From Alienimonas sp043951915 (GTDB lineage Bacteria > Planctomycetota > Planctomycetia > Planctomycetales > Planctomycetaceae): a stretch of DNA of 64,000 bases. Under the pieces are notes generated by a model that searched no databases, was not told the origin of the DNA, and was given only the letters and a program-made list of their open reading frames with translations. The stretch covers positions 10,501 through 74,500 of the forward strand of contig NZ_JBINJD010000003.1 in NCBI RefSeq assembly GCF_043951915.1, in the 5' to 3' direction. How positions within the stretch are numbered: the first letter of the stretch is position 1; each line of letters begins with the position of its first letter. This document shows, in pieces, positions 28,972 to 36,966 of the stretch. Made by a program: the position numbers and the translations under genes.

Positions 28972-29407
28972 CAATCCGGACAGCCGCGGATCGGGAGACG
29001 GTCCCGCGGACGCCGAGGGGGAGGTTGAGGAAGACGCGGGGACGGGCGGCACGATCGATCGGCGGCGGGTTCGCGGGCGGATCCGGCATCGGGGGTCGGC
29101 GCTCCCCCGGCGGAGCAAGGATTAGCGTCCAGGGACGCAGCGAAACACTGTCCAGCGCTCCGATTTTTTGCGTCCTGCGGGCTGTCGGGGCCGGAGCGAT
29201 CGGCGTGCCGCCGGCCCAAGTCCAAACGTCACGTGAAGATCCGGCGAACGGCCCCGGAACTGACAATTTTTCTTAGGAACTTCTGTTCAGGTCGGCGGTT
29301 GTCGCGGCTCCGCACCGCTTTCGGCGTGACGGCGTGGGCGAATCCGCGACAGGCCTCCCCGGGGCTGTCGTCAGCCCCGGCAGCCGGACGTTCAGTCCCC
29401 GAGACGA
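28972..29407. other. Intergenic region between sufT and the isomerase-like gene
   Basis: These 436 bases carry no convincing gene. Near 29262-29290 is a local AT-rich island (ACAATTTTTCTTAGGAACTT) that stands out in the GC-rich surroundings; on the minus strand it contains TTGTCA, but no good -10 follows at the right spacing. It may form part of the isomerase-like gene's promoter region or the 3' end of the suf transcript. Confidence 0.35.
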
Positions 29408-29716
29408 TCAGAAAATGCCGAGCTGATCGCGGGCGTCGTCGGTCATCCGCTCCGGCGACCAGGGCGGATCCATGGTGAGGGTCACGTCGCATTCGCCGAC
29501 GCCCTCCACCCGTTCGACCGCCGATTTGGCGTTCTGCACGATCTGCGGGCCTGCGGGACAGGCCGGGCTCGTGAGGGTCATCGAGACCTTCGCCTGCCCG
29601 CCCTCCTCCTCCGGCGGGACGACGTCGTAGACCAGTCCCAAGTCGACGATGTTGACCATCAGTTCCGGGTCGATCACCTCCTTGAGGGCGTCGACGAGTT
29701 CAGATTCGGCAGGCAT
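29408..29716 (-). CDS. sufT: SufT, MIP18/DUF59-family Fe-S assembly factor
   Basis: A 102-residue protein of the DUF59 (MIP18) family that assists maturation of iron-sulfur proteins. It has D-P-E-L near residue 17, V-D-L-G-L-V-Y-D near residue 24, T-S-P-A-C-P-A-G-P near residue 49 with the conserved Cys, and the C-terminal D-P-P-W-S-P-E-R-M. It is the last gene of the sufR-nuoB-sufC-sufB-sufD-sufT run, 55 bases downstream of sufD. The length is right for a stand-alone SufT. It acts in the cytoplasm, probably in cluster transfer from the SufBCD scaffold, by family analogy. Confidence 0.9.
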   Translation of the reverse strand: MPAESELVDALKEVIDPELMVNIVDLGLVYDVVPPEEEGGQAKVSMTLTSPACPAGPQIVQNAKSAVERVEGVGECDVTLTMDPPWSPERMTDDARDQLGIF

Positions 29717-29771
29717 CGGGGCGGAGCGGTCGGAGAGCAGGGAGCGAAGGGGGCGGAGACGGGACGCGGCG

Positions 29772-31094
29772 TCAGTCGCCGATACCGAGTTTACGCTCCG
29801 TCGCGGCGGCGAGCGCCTGCCGCACGGGGTCGACGTTCACCCGGTCCAGCACCTTGTCGAAGAACCCGGCGACGATCATGTGCATCGCCTCCGACTCCAT
29901 CAGCCCGCGGCTGCGGCAATAGAACAGCTGTTCCTCGTCCACGCGGCCGGTCGTGGCCCCGTGGGTGCAGCGGACGTCGTCCGCCTCAATCTCCAGCCCC
30001 GGGATGCTGTCGCTGCGGGCGTCCTCGGAGAGCATCAACGAGTCGCAGCGCTGGTAGCCGTCGGTCCGCTGGGCGACCTCCTCCACCTTGATCATCCCCC
30101 GCCAGACGACCTTCGACTTATCCCGCAGAACCGTCTTGTAGAGCAGGTCGCTGTCGGTGTCGGGAGCGTTGTGCGCCTGCTGGGTGTAATAGGACAGGTT
30201 CTGACGGCCGGTGGAGAACGTGACCCCGTTGACCTCCCCGCGGGCGCCGCGGCCGTCCAGCTTCACGTCCTGATGGACGTGGGCCAGCTTCGCTCCGAGG
30301 CCGCCGACAGTCCACTGGAGCAAGCCGTCCCGGCCCACGCGGCCGCACTGATGGGCGAAGTGCAGCGTGTTCGCGTTCCAGTTCTGCAATTGGGCGTAGC
30401 GGAGCTTCGCCCCGTCGCCGACGAACAGCTCGACCGCTCCGACGTGCAGCCCAGCGTCTTCGCCGAGGCTGGCGGTTTCTTCGAGGAGTGCCGCGTCCGC
30501 CCCGTCCTCAAGGATCACGAGGGTGTGCGACAGGTCGCAGTTCCCGGTCCCGCTGAGCCCGATCAGGCTGTGCAGGGGCTGTTCGAGGGATACGTTCCGC
30601 GGGACGTACAGCACGGTCCCGCCGGTCCAGAAGGCCCCGTGCCAGGCGGCGAAGCGGTCGGCCTCCGGGCTGACGCCTTTCGTCATCAGATACGGCTCGA
30701 GCAGCTCGCCGTGGGTGTTGACGAGGTCCGAAAGGCAACCGAAGACGACGCCGGCCTCCTTCAACTCCTCGGACAGCTCCACGTGAGCGGCGGCGCCGTC
30801 GGCGTGCACCGCCCGGCCGCCGAACCCGGCGGCGTCGGTCATGCCGCCGGCGAATTCCGCCGGGTTCGCCCCCGATTCCGCGAGCGAAAACTTCTCCGGC
30901 CGCAGGAACCGCAGCTCCACCCGTCGATATTCCTCCGCCGGGTCCGGCTTGGCGAGGTGGGCGAGGTACTCGGCGAACGCCTCCCGCCGCCGCTCCGTCA
31001 CCCAGGCTGGCTCGGTGCGGGTTTCAAGGAACCGTTCGAACGCGTCCGCGTCGAACGTGGCGGGGGCCGGGGCGGCGGTGAGGGCGGATTTCAT
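29772..31094 (-). CDS. sufD: Fe-S cluster assembly protein SufD
   Basis: Scaffold-complex partner of SufB and the SufC ATPase, in Fe-S cluster assembly. The 440-residue product has a helical N-terminal part (F-L-E-T-R-T-E-P-A-W near residue 25) and the beta-helix core of the SufB/SufD family, with L-V-N-T-H-G near residue 125, G-T-V-L-Y-V-P-R-N-V near residue 165 and T-H-G-A-T-T-G-R-V-D-E near residue 378 at the SufBD interface. It is weaker in sequence than SufB, as normal. It lies 71 bases after sufB and 55 before sufT on the same strand. Confidence 0.93.
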   Translation of the reverse strand: MKSALTAAPAPATFDADAFERFLETRTEPAWVTERRREAFAEYLAHLAKPDPAEEYRRVELRFLRPEKFSLAESGANPAEFAGGMTDAAGFGGRAVHADGAAAHVELSEELKEAGVVFGCLSDLVNTHGELLEPYLMTKGVSPEADRFAAWHGAFWTGGTVLYVPRNVSLEQPLHSLIGLSGTGNCDLSHTLVILEDGADAALLEETASLGEDAGLHVGAVELFVGDGAKLRYAQLQNWNANTLHFAHQCGRVGRDGLLQWTVGGLGAKLAHVHQDVKLDGRGARGEVNGVTFSTGRQNLSYYTQQAHNAPDTDSDLLYKTVLRDKSKVVWRGMIKVEEVAQRTDGYQRCDSLMLSEDARSDSIPGLEIEADDVRCTHGATTGRVDEEQLFYCRSRGLMESEAMHMIVAGFFDKVLDRVNVDPVRQALAAATERKLGIGD

Positions 31095-31165
31095 GGAGAA
31101 CGAGTGGGCGCGCGTCGGGCGAACCGACGGCTGGGAGGACGAACGGGAAACCGGCGAACGGGGCG

Positions 31166-32629
31166 TCAGCCCACGCTGCCCTCCATCTGCAGTTCGATGA
31201 GCCGGTTCATCTCGACGGCGTATTCCATCGGCAGCTCCTTGACGAGCGGTTCGATGAAGCCGGTGACGATCATCCCGCTGGCCTCAGCCTCCGACAGGCC
31301 GCGGCTCATCAGGTAGAACAGCTGGTCCTCGGCGATCTTGGAGACGCTCGCCTCGTGCTCCAGCGAAACGTCCGCCTCCTCGCATTCGATGTACGGGTAG
31401 GTGTCGGACTTGCTCTCCGGGTCGAGGATCAGCGCGTCGCAGACGACGTTGCTCTTGGAGCCTTTCGCCCCGTCCATGACCTTGACCAGGCCGCGGTAGG
31501 AACTGCGGCCGCCGTCCTTGGACAGGCTCTTGGAGATGATCCGGCTGGAGGTGTTCGGGGCGGCGTGCACCATCTTGGCGCCGGCGTCCTGGTGCTGGCC
31601 GGGACCGGCGAAGGCGATCGACAGCGTCTCCCCGCGGGCGCCCTCCTCCAACAGGTGGCACGCCGGGTACTTCATTGTCAGCTGCGAGCCGAGGTTGCCG
31701 TCGACCCACTCCATCGTGGCGTCGCCGTACACGTGAGCCCGCTTGGTGACGAGGTTGTAGACGTTGTTCGACCAGTTCTGAATGGTCGAATACCGGCAGC
31801 GGCCCTTCTTCTTGACCACGATCTCCACCACGGCGCTGTGCAGCGAGTTGCTGCTGTACGTCGGGGCCGTGCAGCCTTCGACGTAGTGAATGTTGGCACC
31901 CTCGTCGACGATGATCAGCGTCCGCTCGAACTGGCCCATGTTCTCGCTGTTGATGCGGAAATAGGCCTGCAGCGGGAACTGGATCGACACGCCCGGCGGG
32001 ACGTAGATGAAGCTCCCGCCGCTCCACACGGCGCTGTTCAGGGCGCTGAACTTGTTGTCGTCCGCGGGGATGACGGTCGCCCAGTACTCGCGGAACAACT
32101 CCTCGTGCTCCCGCAGGGCGCTGTCGGTGTCGGTGAAGATCACGCCCTGATCGGTCAGGTCCTGCTGGAGCGAGCCGTAGACGACCTCGCTCTCGTACTG
32201 GGCCTTCACGCCGGAGAGATACTTCTGCTCCGCCTCCGGGATGCCGAGCTTCTGGTACGTCTTGCGGATGTCCTCCGGCACGTCGTCCCAGCTGCGCTCC
32301 TGCCCGGCGCTGGCCTTCATGTAGTAATAGATGTCCTGATAATCGATCTTACCGAGATCGCCGCCCCAGTCCGGCGTGGGGCGCTGCTCGAACAGGGCGA
32401 GGCTGTCGAGCCGGTAGTCCCGCATCCAGGCGGGCTCCTTTTTCATCTCCGAGATCTGCGCGACGACCTCGCGGTTCAACCCCTTGCGGGACTTGAACGC
32501 GTACTTGTCGGTCGGATCGTGGAAGCCGAAGCGATAATCGCCGAGGTCCACGTCCGGCCGGTCGGCGACCGGGGACTCGAAGTCGCGGGCGGGGGCGTCG
32601 GCGGTCGGGGTGTCGAGGGCGGCGGGCAT
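31166..32629 (-). CDS. sufB: Fe-S cluster assembly scaffold protein SufB
   Basis: The main scaffold of the SUF pathway, 487 residues. Conserved segments: Y-R-F-G-F-H near residue 32, E-P-A-W-M near residue 66, S-G-V-K-A-Q-Y-E-S-E near residue 140, S-F-I-Y-V-P-P-G near residue 208, H-Y-V-E-G-C-T-A-P-T-Y near residue 250, and the C-terminal H-E-A-S-V-S-K-I, with cysteine at the scaffold position. Its ATG at 32629 starts an Ala/Pro-rich tail of about 20 residues before the domain. It sits between sufC and sufD. This is a straightforward SufB. Confidence 0.96.
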   Translation of the reverse strand: MPAALDTPTADAPARDFESPVADRPDVDLGDYRFGFHDPTDKYAFKSRKGLNREVVAQISEMKKEPAWMRDYRLDSLALFEQRPTPDWGGDLGKIDYQDIYYYMKASAGQERSWDDVPEDIRKTYQKLGIPEAEQKYLSGVKAQYESEVVYGSLQQDLTDQGVIFTDTDSALREHEELFREYWATVIPADDNKFSALNSAVWSGGSFIYVPPGVSIQFPLQAYFRINSENMGQFERTLIIVDEGANIHYVEGCTAPTYSSNSLHSAVVEIVVKKKGRCRYSTIQNWSNNVYNLVTKRAHVYGDATMEWVDGNLGSQLTMKYPACHLLEEGARGETLSIAFAGPGQHQDAGAKMVHAAPNTSSRIISKSLSKDGGRSSYRGLVKVMDGAKGSKSNVVCDALILDPESKSDTYPYIECEEADVSLEHEASVSKIAEDQLFYLMSRGLSEAEASGMIVTGFIEPLVKELPMEYAVEMNRLIELQMEGSVG

Positions 32630-32693
32630 GGTCGTGCGTCGGAAGGAGGAAATAGCAGCGGTGACGGCGGGGCGGCGGCCGGTGCGGGCCGGC

Positions 32694-33524
32694 TCAGGCG
32701 ACCCCCGCCAATTCGGACTCCGTCCCGGCCTTGAGCGAATCCGCCTCCGCGGCGGCGTCCGGGTGCCGCTCGCGAACGCCGGCGTACCCCTGGGAGTACA
32801 GTTCTTCCGCCAGCTCTTTGCCGCCGGTCTCCACGATCCGCCCGCCGAGCATCACGTGCGTGTACTGCGGCGTGTTGTAGTGCAGCAGACGATCATGGTG
32901 GGTGATGATCAGGACGCCGGTGTCCTGCTCCTTGGCCAGTTTGGCGACTCCCTCGGAGACCACGTTCACCGCGTCGGTGTCCAGGCCGCTGTCGGTTTCG
33001 TCGAGGAAGGCGAAGCGGGGGCGGAGCATCGCCATCTGGACGATCTCCATCCGCTTCTTTTCCCCGCCGCTGAAGCCCTCGTTGAGGTACCGGCGGGCGA
33101 AGGCGCGGTCGACGCTCAGTTCGTCCATCCGCTCGTACAGTTCGCGGCGGTATTCCCGCATCGGGATGAGGTCGCCGCCCTCTTTGCGGTCCGGGTTGCG
33201 GACGTTGGAGACCGCGTGCCGGAGGAAGTCGGCCACCTTCACGCCGGGGATCGTGACCGGGTACTGGAAGGCAAGGTACAGCCCCTTGCGGGCCCGCTGG
33301 TCGGCTTCCAGTTCGATGATCTCCTCCCCGTCCAGCGTGACGCTGCCGGAGGTCACCGCGTAGCCGGGATGCCCGGCGAGGGCGTAGGCGAGGGTGCTTT
33401 TGCCGCTGCCGTTCGGACCCATCAGGGCGTGCACCTCGCCGCTGTTGAGCGTGAGGTTCACGCCGCGCAGGATCGGCGTGTCGCCGACGGAGACGTGCAG
33501 ATCGGTGATTTGGAGGGTGCTCAT
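32694..33524 (-). CDS. sufC: Fe-S cluster assembly ATPase SufC
   Basis: ABC-type ATPase that drives conformational change of SufB-SufD. The 276 residues include Walker A G-P-N-G-S-G-K-S-T (near 37-45), the Q-loop F-Q-Y-P, the SufC-type signature F-S-G-G-E-K-K-R near residue 150, Walker B F-A-F-L-D-E-T-D-S-G-L-D near residue 170 and the switch His in I-T-H-H. There is no transmembrane part. It is 72 bases downstream of nuoB and 64 upstream of sufB. A C-terminal tail of about 20 residues beyond the family core is Ala/Glu-rich. Confidence 0.96.
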   Translation of the reverse strand: MSTLQITDLHVSVGDTPILRGVNLTLNSGEVHALMGPNGSGKSTLAYALAGHPGYAVTSGSVTLDGEEIIELEADQRARKGLYLAFQYPVTIPGVKVADFLRHAVSNVRNPDRKEGGDLIPMREYRRELYERMDELSVDRAFARRYLNEGFSGGEKKRMEIVQMAMLRPRFAFLDETDSGLDTDAVNVVSEGVAKLAKEQDTGVLIITHHDRLLHYNTPQYTHVMLGGRIVETGGKELAEELYSQGYAGVRERHPDAAAEADSLKAGTESELAGVA

Positions 33525-33596
33525 TGCGCTCGGATAGCTTCGTTATTGACCGGTCGCGGCGACCGGTCGTCACTCTGGATGGATAAAAAAGTCGCG

Positions 33597-34271
33597 TCAG
33601 ACGGCGAGCGGCCGGACGGTCACGGCGTCGCCGGCCAACACGGGCAGGGCGACGCGACCGGAATGATGCGGGACGGGCAGCCGCTCCTCGGTCGCTCCTG
33701 ACCGGCGGGCGAGCGTGCGGGCGTTGATCCGGTCCTGAAGCCGCAGGATGCCTTCCAGCAACGCTTCGGGCCGGGGCGGGCAGCCGGGGACGTACACGTC
33801 CACCGGCACTACCAGGTCCACGCCTTTGACGACGTGATACCCGTGTTTGAAGTACGGTCCCCCGCCGACCGTGCAGGCGCCCATCGCCAGCACGTACTTC
33901 GGCTCCGGCATCTGCTCGTAGAGCCGACGCAGCCGGGAAGCCATTTTGTGCGTCACCGTGCCGGCGACGATCATGAGGTCGGCCTGACGGGGCGAGGCCC
34001 GAAAGGCGCCGCAGCCGAACCGTTCGAGATCCACCCGCGGGCCGCCGATGGCCATCATCTCCATCGCGCAACAGGCGATGCCGAAGGTCATCGGCCAGAT
34101 CGCGTTCGCCTGCCCCCAGTTGAGAGCCTGCGAAACCGTGGTAAGGACGACGTTTTCCTCGAACCGGCCCTCCAGCCAGCCGCCGTCGGCGGGCTGGGAG
34201 GTCGGCGGACGCTCCAGGAGCGTGCCGGGATCGTCGGCGAAGGCGGCGGCGGGAACGGCGGCGACGCTCAT
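33597..34271 (-). CDS. nuoB: NADH-quinone oxidoreductase subunit B (NuoB), isolated within the suf cluster
   Basis: The subunit that holds the terminal [4Fe-4S] cluster N2 of respiratory complex I, or of a complex I-like enzyme. In 224 residues it has all ligands: A-C-C-A-M-E-M-M near residue 60, M-G-A-C-T-V-G-G-G near residue 127, and V-P-G-C-P-P-R-P-E near residue 157; also F-R-A-S-P-R-Q-A-D-L-M-I-V-A-G-T. About 30 N-terminal and 40 C-terminal residues lie beyond the core. The ATG at 34271 overlaps the sufR stop (ATGA), and the gene is followed by sufC. No other nuo gene is in the window. It may serve the main complex I, or be a second copy; both are open. Confidence 0.93.
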   Translation of the reverse strand: MSVAAVPAAAFADDPGTLLERPPTSQPADGGWLEGRFEENVVLTTVSQALNWGQANAIWPMTFGIACCAMEMMAIGGPRVDLERFGCGAFRASPRQADLMIVAGTVTHKMASRLRRLYEQMPEPKYVLAMGACTVGGGPYFKHGYHVVKGVDLVVPVDVYVPGCPPRPEALLEGILRLQDRINARTLARRSGATEERLPVPHHSGRVALPVLAGDAVTVRPLAV

Positions 34272-34936
34272 GATCGACCCCCCGCGTTGGCCGGAGCCGC
34301 CCCGACGAGGGCCGAGCCGTTCGGCGTGAATTCGCAGCAGGAATCCCCGTCCCGGCAGCAGCGGGTCAGGGCGACGCCGGTGCCGAGCACGCGCTCGAAC
34401 ACCTTCTGTTCCAACTCGCAGATCTGAGGATCGTCCTCGGAAATGTCCAGATACGGGCAGTGGTGCTCCCGCAGGATCGGCAGCGGACCGCTGTCGTCGA
34501 TTTCGACGGTGAAGCCGTGCACCTGCAGGGCGTCGCGGAGCCCCGCGAGCCGCTGGCGCAACTCGCCCTCTCCCTCGGCGTCGCCGCCGTAGCGGGACAC
34601 GAGCGTGTCCTGCAAACGGCCGAACAGGAACGCCCGCACCTTCTCGTCCTCCACCTCGGACAGGGCGGACCACATCGCGTCGGCCAACTCCTGATAGTTG
34701 GAGCCGAGGGCCCGGCGGCCGTCCGGCGTGAGCCCGTACAGATGGCGGGGCCGTCCGCGGCCGACGCTGACGGGGCGGCGATCGACCAACCCGGCGTCCG
34801 AGAGCCGGGTGAGCCGCTGCCGCACGGCGGTCGCGGTCACGCCGAGATCGTCGCACAACTCTTCAATTCCTGCCCGCGACCGCCGGTTCAGGCGGGCGAG
34901 CAAGGTGCGGTCGGCGGCGGAGACGGGTTCGCTCAC
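34268..34936 (-). CDS. sufR: SufR-like Fe-S-sensing transcriptional regulator
   Basis: A 222-residue regulator. The N-terminal winged helix (about 8-75) has T-A-T-A-V-R-Q-R-L and G-R-G-R-P-R-H-L-Y, as in the SufR/DeoR-like group. The C-terminal part carries a cluster-binding pattern: H-C-P (near 165), a second Cys 12 residues later (I-C-E-L-E), then C-C-R-D-G-D-S-C-C. SufR binds a [4Fe-4S] cluster and represses the suf operon when clusters are plentiful. It is the first gene of the operon, which fits an autoregulated repressor. The start is GTG 34936. I did not find a clear CAAC-N6-GTTG box upstream. Confidence 0.88.
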   Translation of the reverse strand: MSEPVSAADRTLLARLNRRSRAGIEELCDDLGVTATAVRQRLTRLSDAGLVDRRPVSVGRGRPRHLYGLTPDGRRALGSNYQELADAMWSALSEVEDEKVRAFLFGRLQDTLVSRYGGDAEGEGELRQRLAGLRDALQVHGFTVEIDDSGPLPILREHHCPYLDISEDDPQICELEQKVFERVLGTGVALTRCCRDGDSCCEFTPNGSALVGAAPANAGGRS

Positions 34937-35141
34937 GGGGTCATCGTACGGGGGCCGAACGTTTCAACAACTGGGGGTGTGACAAATGCCGGGGGATGAG
35001 CCCGCATTGAGATGCGATCCCACCAACTGTCCCGCCCTTTTGGCCTTGCCTACCGCGGCGGAGTCGCTCTAGCCATGATGGCCGCCTCCCGCCGACGGGC
35101 CTCGCGTCGGCCGAATGTTCGAACCCCCCGCCCCCTGGCAG

Positions 35142-36869
35142 ATGTCGACTTCGCCCCGAGCCACCTCGTTCGCACTCCTGCTCGCACTGTTCTTTGCAGC
35201 CGGCCCGGCCCCGGCACAGGACGCCCCCCTCGCTGATGAGCCCGCCGCGGAAGCGGCCACCGACCCGATCGCCGTGAAAGGCGGCGAAGAGATCGGGGAG
35301 GACGCCCCGCCGGAAACAGTCGCGGCGGAGGGGGAGGCCGACGTCGAAGGCGTCGAGGCGCTCACGCCGGAGGCGACGGGTTGGCAGGCGACCGTGAACG
35401 AGGGGGCCGGCGCCGTCGCGGGGGCGATGGCGACCGTCATGTTCTACGACCTCAGTTCCCCGTTCATGGAGGAACCGATCGGACTGGCCGCGGTCGTGGT
35501 GATGCTGGTGCTCGCCGCCATCTTCTTCACCGTCTACACCGGCTTCATCAACCTTCGCGCCTTTAAGCACGCGCTGGAGATCACCGCCGGGAAATGGGAC
35601 ACCCCCGGCGACGAGGGCGAGGTTAGCCACTTCCAGGCGCTGGCGGCCGCCTTGTCGGCGACGGTGGGCCTGGGCAATATCGCCGGCGTCGCCATCGCCG
35701 TGAGTATGGGCGGCCCCGGGGCGGTCTTCTGGATGGTGATCGCCGGCCTGCTGGGCATGTCCAGCAAATTCATGGAATGCACGCTGGGGCAGAAGTACCG
35801 GAAGGTCCGGGCCGACGGCAAAATCATGGGCGGGGCGATGTACTACCTCAGCGACGGGCTGAGCGGCATCAATCTCAAACCGCTGGGCGTGGTACTGGCG
35901 GGGCTGTTTGCGGTGCTGTGCGTCGGCGGGTCGATGATGGGCGGCAACGCCTTCCAGGTGAATCAGTCCCTCGGCGCGGTCGGTAAGCAGTTTCCCGAGC
36001 TGCTCGAATATCGCTGGGTCTACGGGCTGGTGATGACCTTCCTGGTCGGGCTGGTGATCCTGGGCGGGATTCAGCGGATCGCCGCGACGGCCGGCAAGAT
36101 CGTGCCGCTGATGTGCGGGATCTACGTCGCCGCCTGCCTGTTCATCCTCGGCAAGAACTTCACCGAGATCCCCGACGCGTTCGGCACGATCGTCGGCGAG
36201 GCGTTCAAATGGGACTCCGCCTACGGCGGGTTCATCGGCGTGTTGATCATGGGCTTCCGCCGGGCGGCGTTCTCCAACGAGGCCGGCGTCGGCTCCGCGG
36301 CGATCGCCCACTCCGCGGCGAAGAGCGAGTACCCGATTCAGGAAGGCATCGTCGCCCTGCTGGAACCGTTCATCGACACCGTGGTCGTCTGCACGATGAC
36401 GGCGCTCGTCATCGTGATTACCGGCGCCTACGCCGACCCGGAACTCGCCACGTACGTCGAAAACAACAACGGCGCCGCCCTCACCAGCGCCGCGATGGGC
36501 AGCGAAATCTCCTGGTTCCCCTACGTGCTGTCCGGGGCCGCGGTGCTGTTCGCCTACTCCACGATGATCTCCTGGAGCTACTACGGGGAGCGGAGCTGGT
36601 GCTACCTGTTCGGCGACGCCGCCTCCATCGTCTACCGGATCATCTTCCTGATCTTCGTGTTCCTGGGCTCGATCATCAGCGCGACGAACGTGCTGGAACT
36701 GGGCGACCTGATGATCCTCGGCATGGCGATCCCGAACATCATCGGCGTCGTGCTGCTCTCCCCCGTCGTGAAGCGGGATCTGAACGCCTACTGGTCGAAG
36801 TACCGCAGCGGCGAGCTGAAGCGGGAGGTCGCCGCGGAGTTCGAAGCGGCTGAAAAAGCGGCCAGCTGA
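35142..36869 (+). CDS. Sodium:alanine/glycine symporter (AGCS family)
   Basis: Inner-membrane transporter that uses Na+ to import alanine or glycine. The 575 residues start with a signal peptide (S-F-A-L-L-L-A-L-F-F-A-A-G-P-A-P-A-Q), then a long acidic segment (about 30-90), which is unusual for the family. After it come about ten transmembrane helices with the AGCS motifs G-L-G-N-I-A-G-V-A near residue 185 and F-S-N-E-A-G-V-G-S-A-A near residue 380, then E-G-I-V-A-L-L-E-P-F-I-D-T near 405. The signal peptide and acidic head imply a processed, exported N-terminus. An upstream ATG at 35115 is possible. The gene is divergent from sufR. Confidence 0.92.
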   Translation: MSTSPRATSFALLLALFFAAGPAPAQDAPLADEPAAEAATDPIAVKGGEEIGEDAPPETVAAEGEADVEGVEALTPEATGWQATVNEGAGAVAGAMATVMFYDLSSPFMEEPIGLAAVVVMLVLAAIFFTVYTGFINLRAFKHALEITAGKWDTPGDEGEVSHFQALAAALSATVGLGNIAGVAIAVSMGGPGAVFWMVIAGLLGMSSKFMECTLGQKYRKVRADGKIMGGAMYYLSDGLSGINLKPLGVVLAGLFAVLCVGGSMMGGNAFQVNQSLGAVGKQFPELLEYRWVYGLVMTFLVGLVILGGIQRIAATAGKIVPLMCGIYVAACLFILGKNFTEIPDAFGTIVGEAFKWDSAYGGFIGVLIMGFRRAAFSNEAGVGSAAIAHSAAKSEYPIQEGIVALLEPFIDTVVVCTMTALVIVITGAYADPELATYVENNNGAALTSAAMGSEISWFPYVLSGAAVLFAYSTMISWSYYGERSWCYLFGDAASIVYRIIFLIFVFLGSIISATNVLELGDLMILGMAIPNIIGVVLLSPVVKRDLNAYWSKYRSGELKREVAAEFEAAEKAAS

Positions 36870-36887
36870 GTCGGCGAGGTCCGGAGA

Positions 36888-36923
36888 GCGTCGCGTCTCG
36901 GACCCTTCGAGGGTCCGGGACGC
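36888..36923 (+). terminator. Hairpin after the AGCS symporter gene
   Basis: An 8-bp stem (CGGACCCT / AGGGTCCG) with outer GCGTC/GACGC pairing forms a stem-loop 18 bases past the symporter stop and 43 before the convergent gatB stop. No T-run follows on either strand, so it is only a probable transcript end. Confidence 0.45.
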
Positions 36924-36966
36924 TGGCGTGAGGTCCCGTTCTGGCGGTGCGATTCGAACGCGGCCG

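Noticed and set aside
29240..29295. Promoter in the AT-rich island at 29262-29290
   Set aside because: The minus-strand TTGTCA has no -10-like hexamer at 16-18 bases, and the plus-strand reading has none followed by a gene.
34937..35114. SufR operator of the CAAC-N6-GTTG kind
   Set aside because: I see CAACAAC once near 34965 but no GTTG half at the needed distance, so no operator is claimed.
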